Positions 1-5,597 of a stretch of 5,597 nucleotides of DNA are shown in pieces. The stretch covers positions 1 through 5,597 of the forward strand of contig NVRR01000218.1 in the NCBI GenBank assembly GCA_002732675.1, read 5' to 3'. The notes under the pieces are model-generated. The model was given only the letters and a program-made list of their open reading frames with translations. It was not told where the DNA came from and ran no database searches. The DNA is from Sneathiella sp. (lineage in GTDB: Bacteria > Pseudomonadota > Alphaproteobacteria > Sneathiellales > Sneathiellaceae). The number at the start of each line of letters is the position of its first letter. Position 1 is the first letter of the stretch. The translations under genes were made by a program, and so were the position numbers.

Positions 1-432
1 CGATATTTCCGAACCGTCAGCCAGAATAACGCCGCCGACAACGCCGCTCTCGACCATCAGGTCCTCTACGGCCCCAGCGCAAATATCAAGATTTGGCTGA
101 TTGGCAAGAATTGCCTGCATGGTCTCGCGGTATATTTTCCGATCCGACTGCGCCCGGGGGCCACGAACCGCAGGGCCCTTACGACGATTGAGAAGCCGGA
201 ACTGGATACCAGCGGCATCAGTCACCCGGCCCATCACACCATCCAGCGCGTCAATCTCCCGGACCAGATGTCCCTTCCCCAGCCCGCCAATAGCCGGATT
301 GCAGGACATTTCGCCGATTGTTTCGAGCTTATGTGTGATCAAAAGGGTCGCCGCACCCAGACGCGCCGCCGCCGCCGCCGCCTCACAGCCCGCATGTCCC
401 CCGCCAATTACGATCACATCATATTTCAACAT
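1..432 (-). CDS. mnmG: tRNA uridine-5-carboxymethylaminomethyl(34) synthesis enzyme MnmG (GidA), N-terminal 144 codons, cut by window edge
   Basis: MnmG is the FAD- and NADH-dependent partner of MnmE; together they modify the C5 position of wobble uridine 34 in certain tRNAs in the cytoplasm. The reverse strand from the ATG at 432 reads without interruption to position 1. It starts [19 protein letters not shown], with the Rossmann dinucleotide-binding glycines at residues 10-15, followed by a six-alanine run ending in R24. The family signature CNPAIGG lies at residues 44-50, GKGHLV at 52-57, and GIQFR..N..KGPAVR at about 75-90, all co-linear with E. coli MnmG. The family is usually about 620-630 residues, so roughly the last three quarters lie outside the window. 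The ATG at 432 is chosen because it places the FAD motif at the usual distance; no good Shine-Dalgarno stands before it (an AGGG lies about 15 nt away). It follows mnmE on the same strand after 159 nt that contain a parS site. Confidence 0.97.
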   Translation of the reverse strand, partial: MLKYDVIVIGGGHAGCEAAAAAARLGAATLLITHKLETIGEMSCNPAIGGLGKGHLVREIDALDGVMGRVTDAAGIQFRLLNRRKGPAVRGPRAQSDRKIYRETMQAILANQPNLDICAGAVEDLMVESGVVGGVILADGSEIS

Positions 433-466
433 CGCGCGAACATATAACCCTGCCCTCAAAAGTCAA
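433..466 (-). promoter_or_regulatory. Possible mnmG promoter giving a leaderless mRNA
   Basis: On the minus strand TTGACT (466-461) matches five of six bases of a sigma-70 -35 box. After 16 nt comes TATGTT (444-439), matching four of six bases of a -10 box. Seven nt after the -10 box lies the A of the mnmG ATG at 432, so such a promoter would start transcription at or very near the start codon. This agrees with the lack of a well-placed Shine-Dalgarno. It is a pattern match only; an AT-rich TATATG alternative at 446-441 would give a spacer of only 14 nt. Confidence 0.35.
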
Positions 467-535
467 CTGCCGCGGACGGGTTTGTTGGGTTCGGGCACAT
501 ATATATGACGGGAAAGCGATATCCGGCGTCCAAAT

Positions 536-551
536 TGTTTCACGTGAAACA
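536..551. promoter_or_regulatory. parS: parS, ParB-binding chromosome partition site
   Basis: TGTTTCACGTGAAACA is a perfect 16-bp palindrome identical to the widely conserved bacterial parS consensus. ParB binds such sites near the replication origin, clamps and spreads over the flanking DNA, and acts with ParA and SMC in origin segregation. The site sits in the non-coding gap between mnmE and mnmG, 41 nt past the mnmE stop and 103 nt before the mnmG start. In many alphaproteobacteria mnmG is followed by rsmG, parA and parB, so the position fits a parS beside the par operon; those genes are outside this window. No second copy was found in the window. Confidence 0.93.
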
Positions 552-591
552 TTTGATCCGATTTAAGCCGGAACAAGCAGGCCGGTGGCCG

Positions 592-1920
592 CTATTTACC
601 GATGCAGAAGTCCCCAAAGATGACATCGAGGATATCTTCAACATCGATGCGGCCGGTGATACGGGCCAAGGAGCGCGCTGCGAGGCGGATATCTTCTGCG
701 GCCAACTCCGGATCTGGAGCTGCGTCAAATCGCGTCAGGCAGGCGACACATTCCTCGAGTGCGCGGCGATGTCGAACCTGGGTAAGGGCGGGCGCGCCGG
801 AGACATCAAGCCGGGCAATCACGTCTTCTTCAAGGTTTTTCAAAAAACCCTCCAACCCCTCCCCCGTCTTCACCGATACCCATTGAGCATCTTTAAAAGT
901 GGCCCTAGCTGACCCCGCGTCATAGGCATCCGTCTTGTTGATCAAGTGAAAGTCGCCGGATTGCGCCAGACCAACAAATTCCGGTGGGGCTTCAGGGGCA
1001 TCTGCAGCGGTCATCAAGATACGGATATCGGCCATTTCCGCCCTTTCCCGGGCCCGGCGAACGCCCTCGCGCTCTATGGCATCGGTGGAATCGCGCAAAC
1101 CCGCCGTATCGGCAATAGTGACGGGGTAACCCGCAAGGTCCATGTGAACCTCGACAATATCGCGGGTAGTCCCAGCGAGATCGGAGACAATGGCCGCCTC
1201 CCGCCCGGCAAGCCAATTGAGCAAGCTCGATTTTCCAACATTAGGAGCACCAAGGATCACGACATCTAGCCCGTCACGGATTTTCTCGCCGCGATGGCCA
1301 TCAGCGAGGTGATTTTCCATGGCCTGTCGCAGTTTGGCAATTTTAGGAGCCATGGCTGCGGCCACGCCGCACGGCAGATCTTCATCGGGGAAATCGATAT
1401 CGGCTTCGAGATGGGCAAGCGACGAGATCAGTTCTGACCGCCAGCCTTCATAAATCTCGCCAAGCTCTCCCCGCATCTGCCGAAGGGCCTGCTGCGCCTG
1501 AGCCGCGGTCTCTGCATTGACCAAATCACCGAGCCCCTCGGCTTCCGTAAGGTCAAGCTTGCCATGCTCGAAGGCACGACGGGTAAACTCCCCGGGCTCG
1601 GCAATGCGCAGACCGTCGCGGCTCGAAAGCTCCTCGAATAACGCGGCGAGAATGGCCGGGCCGCCATGCAGGTGGAGTTCGACGACATCCTCACCTGTAA
1701 AACTGTTCGGGCTCTCGAAAATCAGCACAAGTGATTGATCTATAAGTATTTTTTTGTTATCTATATGAAGATTTCTGAGTGCTGCCTGCCGCGGCTTTGG
1801 CAGCGGCTGGTTGGTTAAAGCTTTAAGGGACGCCATGGCGCCAGGGCCCGAGAGACGGACAACCGCCACCCCAGCTCGGCCACGGCCACTGGCCAGTGCA
1901 AAGATGGTTTCTGTGCTCAT
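592..1920 (-). CDS. mnmE: tRNA modification GTPase MnmE (TrmE)
   Basis: MnmE is a G-protein that dimerises, binds a folate derivative as one-carbon donor, and works with MnmG on tRNA wobble uridine 34. The 442-residue product is full length (E. coli about 454). The N-terminal folate-binding domain (about 1-120) opens with TIFALASGRGRAGVAVVRLSG and contains the family blocks SFTGEDVVELHLHGG (73-87) and EPGEFTRRAFEHGKLDLTEAE (about 108-128). The G domain shows the P-loop GAPNVGKSS (224-232), G2 GTTRD (250-254), G3 DTAG (271-274) and G4 NKTD (328-331). The hallmark C-terminus CIGK (439-442) carries the conserved cysteine 439. The ATG at 1920 fits the family N-terminus; only a weak GGA-type ribosome site precedes it, and the gene starts 21 nt after the upstream small gene, so translation may depend on that neighbour. 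Codons 57-59 lie in an AT-rich patch with a seven-A run (1749-1755), but the frame stays open. Confidence 0.98.
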   Translation of the reverse strand: MSTETIFALASGRGRAGVAVVRLSGPGAMASLKALTNQPLPKPRQAALRNLHIDNKKILIDQSLVLIFESPNSFTGEDVVELHLHGGPAILAALFEELSSRDGLRIAEPGEFTRRAFEHGKLDLTEAEGLGDLVNAETAAQAQQALRQMRGELGEIYEGWRSELISSLAHLEADIDFPDEDLPCGVAAAMAPKIAKLRQAMENHLADGHRGEKIRDGLDVVILGAPNVGKSSLLNWLAGREAAIVSDLAGTTRDIVEVHMDLAGYPVTIADTAGLRDSTDAIEREGVRRARERAEMADIRILMTAADAPEAPPEFVGLAQSGDFHLINKTDAYDAGSARATFKDAQWVSVKTGEGLEGFLKNLEEDVIARLDVSGAPALTQVRHRRALEECVACLTRFDAAPDPELAAEDIRLAARSLARITGRIDVEDILDVIFGDFCIGK

Positions 1921-1941
1921 TCTGAGGTCCGCTGGTTCGCC

Positions 1942-2187
1942 CTATTTTTTATCCTTGTCGCCACCAGCGAGCTGCTGGAAGAACATCTTCTGCATCTGCT
2001 CCATCCCCTGCATCCCGGCGGGCAGCCATGTTTTCATCATGTTTTCAGGATCGAGACCGTTGACATTCTCCAGCATTTTAGACTGTAGTTCCTTCATCAC
2101 GGCTTCCTGCATCGGCTGTACATCAGGCAGGCCAAAAAATGTTCTTGCTTCTTGCGGCGTGCAATCAATATCTACATTTATCTTCAT
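1942..2187 (-). CDS. Small methionine-rich protein resembling the DUF6489 family
   Basis: This 81-residue protein starts MKINVDIDCTPQEARTFFGL and has no known function that I can state. It resembles a small uncharacterised alphaproteobacterial family that I recall as DUF6489; the match is from memory. After a short beta-like N-terminus (KINVDID), the TPQEAR segment and FGLPDVQPMQ (19-27), the rest looks helical. It is rich in methionine (10 of 81) and glutamine, with TWLPAGMQGMEQMQKMFF at 53-70 and a charged tail DKDKK. There is no signal peptide or clear membrane span, so it is probably cytosolic. The ATG at 2187 is preferred over one 18 nt upstream because AGGAG lies 10 nt before it and overlaps the upstream ATG. 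It sits 21 nt before mnmE and probably shares its transcript. Met-rich amphipathic helices can bind RNA or partner proteins, but that is speculation here. Confidence 0.87.
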   Translation of the reverse strand: MKINVDIDCTPQEARTFFGLPDVQPMQEAVMKELQSKMLENVNGLDPENMMKTWLPAGMQGMEQMQKMFFQQLAGGDKDKK

Positions 2188-2289
2188 GACAAGTGGACTC
2201 CTCATTGATCCGGTTACCTTTGCTGGGGTACAACAGACGGCATAAAGTCTTTTATAGCGGAACAGGCGCCGAAGAACAGGGTTTTCACC
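2188..2289. promoter_or_regulatory. Divergent intergenic region, expected promoters for both arms
   Basis: These 102 nt separate the leftward DUF6489-type/mnmE genes from the rightward YyaL-type gene, so promoters for both directions are expected here. The best rightward candidate I can see is TTGCTG (2220-2225), 17 nt, TAAAGT (2243-2248), matching only three and four of six consensus bases. Leftward, TTGTAC (2233-2228) has no good -10 partner. The region also holds the AGGAG ribosome site for the leftward gene and, at 2278-2281, an AGGG 8 nt before the rightward ATG. The promoter boxes are weak guesses; the divergent layout itself is clear. Confidence 0.35.
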
Positions 2290-4329
2290 ATGGAAAATTT
2301 ACTGGGCAAGGAAACAAGCCCCTATCTGTTGCAGCATCAGGATAATCCGGTGCATTGGCAACCGTGGAATGCCGAGACATTGGCCATGGCGAAACGCGAG
2401 GGCAAGCCAATCCTCTTAAGTGTCGGCTATGCGGCCTGTCACTGGTGTCATGTGATGGCACACGAAAGTTTCGAGGATGAGGCGACCGCCGCGGTGATGA
2501 ATGATCTCTTTATCAGTATCAAGGTCGACCGCGAAGAACGCCCCGATATTGACCAGATTTACCAAAGCGCCCTCTCCCTCCTCGGCGAACAGGGCGGCTG
2601 GCCGCTGACCATGTTTCTGAACTCCAATGGCGAACCCTTCTGGGGCGGGACGTACTTTCCAAAGCAGAATTCCTATGGCCGTCCCGGCTTTACCAATGTG
2701 CTGGCAACAGTTTCCGAAATTTTCAAGAACGAGCCCGAAAAAGTCACCAAGAACCGCGACGCGCTGAAGGCGGCCTTGAAGCAACATAATAGTGGCGTCG
2801 ATGGCGATCGGCCGCAAATTACCCTGGAAGTACTGGACCGTATAGCCGAGCGCTATGCCCAGGAGGCTGATCCGGTATATGGCGGGATTGGCTCAGCGCC
2901 GAAATTCCCGCAGGTTTATGTACTCGAAAACCTCTGGCGGAGTTATCTGCGTACTGGCAATGCGACATTATCGGAAGTGGTTATCAAGGCCCTTGGCGCC
3001 ATGGCGCAAGGCGGTATTTATGATCATCTCCGGGGTGGTTTTTCGCGCTATTCCACCGATGCACTATGGCTCGCACCGCATTTCGAGAAGATGCTGTATG
3101 ACAATGCGCAAATTCTTGATTTAATGCTGCAGGTCCATCACGAGACGAAGTCGGAGCTGTTCGAAGCCCGGATATATGAAACCGTCGGCTGGCTTTTGAG
3201 TGAAATGTTGACTGCGGAGGGAGCCTTCGCCGCGACCATCGATGCCGACAGCGAAGGGGTCGAGGGCAAGTTCTATACCTGGTCCAAAACCGAGATTGAC
3301 GAGATCCTAGGTGAGCATGCGCCACATTTCTGCGAGATACACGGCGTGACAGAGACCGGAAACTGGGAAGAAACCAACATTCTCAGCCGAATTCCCTATC
3401 CGGAAATGCAGGATCAGGAAACGGAAACTCTGCTGGCGTCAGGGCGCCAGAAGCTGTTTGAGGCCCGAAAAACCCGCATACATCCAGGGCTCGATGACAA
3501 GGTATTGACCGACTGGAATGGCCTGATGATCACCACTCTCGCCAAAGCCGGACAGTATTTTGATGAAGCCAACTGGGTCGCGGCGGCCGAAACCGCCTTT
3601 GTTGCCATCACTACTCATTCCATGGACGAAGATGGGCGGCTTTTTCATAGCTTTCGTCTGGGCCGGGCGAAAGTCTCAGGGCTTCTCGATGATTACGCCA
3701 ATATGGCGCGGGCGGCGATCGCGCTTTTTGAAGTAACCGGAAAGGCCTTCTTCCTGGAACGGGCCGAAGGCTGGGTTGATATTCTGAATGCACATTTCTG
3801 GGATGACCGCAGCGGCGGCTATTTCTATACCGCCGATGACGCAGAGGCCTTGATCGTGCGCACCAAAAATGCTCATGACAATGCGGTGCCGTCAGGTAAT
3901 GGGGTTGCTCTGGAAGTTCTGGCGAGGCTGCATTTGCTGACCGGCGCACGGGAGCCGTTTGAAAAAGCCACTGATACGGTCCGACATTTTTCCGCAGGGC
4001 TTGGCCATAATTTCTTCCCGCTGGCCACTTTTCTGAATAGTTTTGAGACGCTGATTAATGCGCCGCAAATCGTTATTGTCGGTGATCGCAGCGACCCGGA
4101 AGTCGTTGATTTAATGTTAGTTTTAAAGGACTTCAGCCTGCCGTCCAAAATCATTAATATTCTGCAAGACACTGAAAACCTGCCTTTTGATCACCCGGCC
4201 AAAGGCAAAGCCCGCAAAGATGACGCCGCCACCGCCTATCTCTGTACCGGTCCGACCTGCTCACTACCGGCGAATTCACCGGCGGCGTTCCGCAAGCTAC
4301 TGGAGAAAAAGTCCCATGCCCCAGCTTAG
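2290..4329 (+). CDS. YyaL/SPATA20-type protein: DUF255 thioredoxin-like domain plus six-hairpin glycosidase-like domain
   Basis: The 679-residue product matches the bacterial YyaL / mammalian SPATA20 family, whose biochemical role is not firmly established. The N-terminal thioredoxin-like domain (about 1-165) begins [21 protein letters not shown] and carries the family hallmark [11 protein letters not shown] with the CxxC pair C50/C53. ESFEDE (59-64), [10 protein letters not shown] (79-88) and GGWPLTMFL (102-110, with the expected proline) follow. The second part (about 180-600) resembles the alpha/alpha-barrel of six-hairpin glycosidases and N-acylglucosamine 2-epimerases, with [10 protein letters not shown] (198-207), [13 protein letters not shown] (245-257), [12 protein letters not shown] (263-274), DADSEG (318-323), LTDWNGLMI (406-414) and DNAVPSGNG (530-538). 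A C-terminal CTGPTC (652-657) adds two more cysteines. No signal peptide is seen, so it is probably cytosolic. AGGG 8 nt before the ATG supports the start. Its 3' end overlaps the methyltransferase gene by 14 nt. Confidence 0.96.
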   Translation: MENLLGKETSPYLLQHQDNPVHWQPWNAETLAMAKREGKPILLSVGYAACHWCHVMAHESFEDEATAAVMNDLFISIKVDREERPDIDQIYQSALSLLGEQGGWPLTMFLNSNGEPFWGGTYFPKQNSYGRPGFTNVLATVSEIFKNEPEKVTKNRDALKAALKQHNSGVDGDRPQITLEVLDRIAERYAQEADPVYGGIGSAPKFPQVYVLENLWRSYLRTGNATLSEVVIKALGAMAQGGIYDHLRGGFSRYSTDALWLAPHFEKMLYDNAQILDLMLQVHHETKSELFEARIYETVGWLLSEMLTAEGAFAATIDADSEGVEGKFYTWSKTEIDEILGEHAPHFCEIHGVTETGNWEETNILSRIPYPEMQDQETETLLASGRQKLFEARKTRIHPGLDDKVLTDWNGLMITTLAKAGQYFDEANWVAAAETAFVAITTHSMDEDGRLFHSFRLGRAKVSGLLDDYANMARAAIALFEVTGKAFFLERAEGWVDILNAHFWDDRSGGYFYTADDAEALIVRTKNAHDNAVPSGNGVALEVLARLHLLTGAREPFEKATDTVRHFSAGLGHNFFPLATFLNSFETLINAPQIVIVGDRSDPEVVDLMLVLKDFSLPSKIINILQDTENLPFDHPAKGKARKDDAATAYLCTGPTCSLPANSPAAFRKLLEKKSHAPA

Positions 4330-4795
4330 CCTGCATAGCCCCGTCGGCGACTTAACGGTGACCGAGGAAAACGCTGTGATAATATCACTGGATTGGGGAT
4401 GGGTGCCGACGGAATGGCAGGCGACAACGCCACTCCTTGAAAAGGCGGCGGAACAGCTTAATCAGTATTTTGATGGCGACATTGGTGATTTTGATCTCCC
4501 CCTCGACCCGCCCGGCACAGCATTTCAGAAAAAAGTCTGGGAACAGATGCTGAAAATACCCGCCGGACAGACGAAAACCTATGGGGATATTGCCAAGGCC
4601 CTTAACTCGGCGGCGCAGCCTGTCGGCACGGCCTGCGGCGCCAACCCTATCCCGATCATCATTCCCTGCCATCGGGTATTGGCAGCGGGCGGTAAGATGG
4701 GGGGCTATTCGGGTTTGGGCGGGCTGGAGACAAAATCGGCATTGTTGAGACTGGAGAAAGCCCTCCCTGCCCAACAACAAACCCTTGATTTATAA
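4316..4795 (+). CDS. ogt: Methylated-DNA--protein-cysteine S-methyltransferase (Ogt/AGT type)
   Basis: This suicide repair protein family moves the alkyl group from O6-methylguanine (and O4-methylthymine) in DNA to its own cysteine. The 159-residue product has a short N-terminal domain (1-65) and the DNA-binding/active-site domain: [12 protein letters not shown] (67-78), [13 protein letters not shown] (81-93), the hinge asparagine N110 and the active-site motif IPCHRV with C118. GGYSG (129-133) and E147, which lines up with the glutamate of the human catalytic network, are present. In the recognition helix the usual arginine finger (Arg128 in human AGT, within AARAVG) is replaced by Q101 in AAQPVG. 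The cysteine is kept, so this is not an alkyltransferase-like (Trp) protein. The ATG at 4316 is chosen by family length and a GGAG 10 nt upstream (4302-4305) inside the preceding gene; an open frame extends further upstream but lacks similarity. The 14-nt overlap suggests coupled translation. The ogt symbol is by family; Ada-type regulation is not implied. Confidence 0.94.
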   Translation: MPQLSLHSPVGDLTVTEENAVIISLDWGWVPTEWQATTPLLEKAAEQLNQYFDGDIGDFDLPLDPPGTAFQKKVWEQMLKIPAGQTKTYGDIAKALNSAAQPVGTACGANPIPIIIPCHRVLAAGGKMGGYSGLGGLETKSALLRLEKALPAQQQTLDL

Positions 4796-4825
4796 CAATT
4801 ATTAGCGGGCGCGCTTATATATAAT

Positions 4826-4831
4826 AGAGGA
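4826..4831 (+). promoter_or_regulatory. Ribosome binding site of the quinone oxidoreductase gene
   Basis: AGAGGA lies 8 nt before the ATG at 4840, a near-ideal Shine-Dalgarno spacing, and fixes this start. It lies in the 44-nt gap after the methyltransferase stop, which shows no terminator hairpin, so read-through from the upstream genes is likely. Confidence 0.7.
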
Positions 4832-4839
4832 TAAGAAAA

Positions 4840-5597
4840 ATGGTAAAAGCAATACGAATTCATGAGACCGGCGGCCCCGAAGTGATGAAATGGGAAGAAG
4901 TTGAGCTTGGTTCCCCCGGTTCTGGTGAGGCCAGGGTGCGGCACACCGCCGTCGGGCTTAATTATATTGATGTGTATTTCCGCACCGGGCTCTATCCGGC
5001 CCCCCTCCCCACTGGTCTCGGCATGGAAGGCGCTGGTGTTATCGAAGAGCTCGGCCCGGACACAGACGGATTTAAGGTCGGCGAGCGGGTTGCCTATGCC
5101 GGGCGCCCCACTGGTGCCTACGCCGAAGAACGGATTATGCCGGTCGAAGGACTGATTATCCTGCCAGACAGTATTGATGATCAGACCGCCGCCGCAATGA
5201 TGTTGCAGGGAATGACCACGGAATATCTGCTGCAACGGACTTATCAGGTCAAAAAGGGCGATACCATCCTCTTTCACGCCGCAGCGGGCGGTGTTGGCCT
5301 GTTTGCCTGCCAATGGGCAAAGCATATCGGTGCGACCATGATCGGTACCGTCGGCACGGACGAGAAAGGCGAACTCGCCAAAGCCCATGGCTGCACCCAT
5401 GTCATCAATTACCGCAAAGAGGACTTTCAGAAACGGGTGATGGAAATTACCGACGGCAAAGGCGTACTGGTCGTCTATGACGCCATCGGCAAGGACACCA
5501 TTATGGGCTCCCTCGATAGCCTGTCTCCCCGCGGCCTTATGGTTTCGTTCGGCAACGCCTCCGGTCCCGTCACCAACTTTGACCTTGGGGTTTTAAG
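4840..5597 (+). CDS. qorA: NADPH:quinone oxidoreductase (QorA / zeta-crystallin type, MDR superfamily), 3' end cut by window edge
   Basis: This family reduces quinones, in most characterised members with NADPH, as a zinc-free medium-chain dehydrogenase/reductase in the cytosol. The 252 codons visible align end to end with E. coli QorA (327 residues), so about 75 residues are missing on the right. Visible blocks are HETGGPEVMKWEE (8-20), the GroES-like part with AVGLNYIDVYFRTGLYP (37-53), GLGMEGAGVI (59-68) and GERVAYAG (81-88). The Rossmann part has LFHAAAGGVGLFACQWAK (144-161, with the AAGGVG nucleotide-binding motif at 148-153), IGTVGT (168-173), VINYR (188-192), VVYDAIGKDT (211-220) and RGLMVSFGNASGPV (231-244). 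Zinc-binding cysteines of alcohol dehydrogenases are absent, as expected for quinone reductases. The ATG at 4840 fits the family N-terminus and has a strong ribosome site. The gene lies 44 nt after the methyltransferase and may belong to the same transcript. Confidence 0.96.
   Translation, partial: MVKAIRIHETGGPEVMKWEEVELGSPGSGEARVRHTAVGLNYIDVYFRTGLYPAPLPTGLGMEGAGVIEELGPDTDGFKVGERVAYAGRPTGAYAEERIMPVEGLIILPDSIDDQTAAAMMLQGMTTEYLLQRTYQVKKGDTILFHAAAGGVGLFACQWAKHIGATMIGTVGTDEKGELAKAHGCTHVINYRKEDFQKRVMEITDGKGVLVVYDAIGKDTIMGSLDSLSPRGLMVSFGNASGPVTNFDLGVL

Noticed and set aside
365..382. Six tandem GCC triplets
   Set aside because: They encode the alanine-rich helix after the FAD motif of MnmG, where E. 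coli MnmG has the same length, so this is ordinary coding sequence.
101..508. Plus-strand 135-residue open frame opposite mnmG
   Set aside because: It is antisense to conserved MnmG codons and is rich in Arg, Pro, Ser and Ala with no motif.
580..590. GGCC-3 nt-GGCC hairpin just after the mnmE stop as a terminator
   Set aside because: The stem is only 4 bp and no T-run follows on the minus strand, so it does not support a Rho-independent terminator.
505..1269. Long plus-strand open frames (505-912 and 946-1269) opposite mnmE
   Set aside because: They lie antisense to a clear full-length MnmE, have no recognisable domain, and show low-complexity composition typical of the reverse of a GC-rich gene.
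4820..4825. Perfect TATAAT before the quinone oxidoreductase gene
   Set aside because: The position 17 nt upstream holds only AATTAT, and transcription would start after the ribosome site at 4826-4831, which is unlikely to be the main promoter.
4705..5400. Minus-strand 231-residue open frame
   Set aside because: It spans the end of the methyltransferase gene and much of the quinone oxidoreductase gene in antisense; both plus-strand proteins have strong family motifs.
1..5597. A new multi-gene system, mobile element, CRISPR array or RNA gene
   Set aside because: Nearly all sequence is explained by six recognisable genes; I found no repeats, integrase or transposase, tRNA-like cloverleaf, or unexplained stretch longer than about 160 nt.

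Overview
The window reads as a stretch of ordinary chromosome from an alphaproteobacterium. Four observations support this: the order small DUF6489-type gene - mnmE - mnmG on one strand, a perfect chromosomal parS site between mnmE and mnmG, protein sequences of alphaproteobacterial flavour, and moderately GC-rich coding sequence. The genus cannot be fixed from the sequence alone. The parS site and the mnmE/mnmG pair suggest an origin-proximal locus. In many alphaproteobacteria mnmG is followed by rsmG, parA and parB, which here would lie beyond position 1.

Left half, minus strand (1-2187): three genes point leftwards. First is a small methionine-rich protein resembling the DUF6489 family (1942-2187). 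After 21 nt comes mnmE (592-1920), the tRNA-modifying GTPase. A 159-nt gap (433-591) holds the palindromic parS site (536-551) and a possible promoter. Then comes the N-terminal 144 codons of mnmG (1-432), cut by the window edge. MnmE and MnmG form one complex that installs the 5-carboxymethylaminomethyl (or aminomethyl) group on wobble uridine 34 of certain tRNAs.

Right half, plus strand (2290-5597): a 102-nt divergent intergenic region (2188-2289) separates the two arms. Rightward genes are a 679-residue YyaL/SPATA20-type protein (thioredoxin-like domain plus six-hairpin glycosidase-like domain), a methylated-DNA--protein-cysteine methyltransferase whose start overlaps the previous gene by 14 nt, and, after 44 nt, the first 252 codons of a QorA-type NADPH:quinone oxidoreductase cut by the right edge. 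Overlap and close spacing suggest a co-transcribed run; a redox or damage-repair theme is only an inference.

No RNA gene, mobile element, CRISPR array or convincing terminator was seen, and no evidence of a new multi-gene system. The points most worth a second look are the parS site, a possible leaderless mnmG promoter, the uncharacterised DUF6489-type protein, and the missing arginine finger in the methyltransferase.
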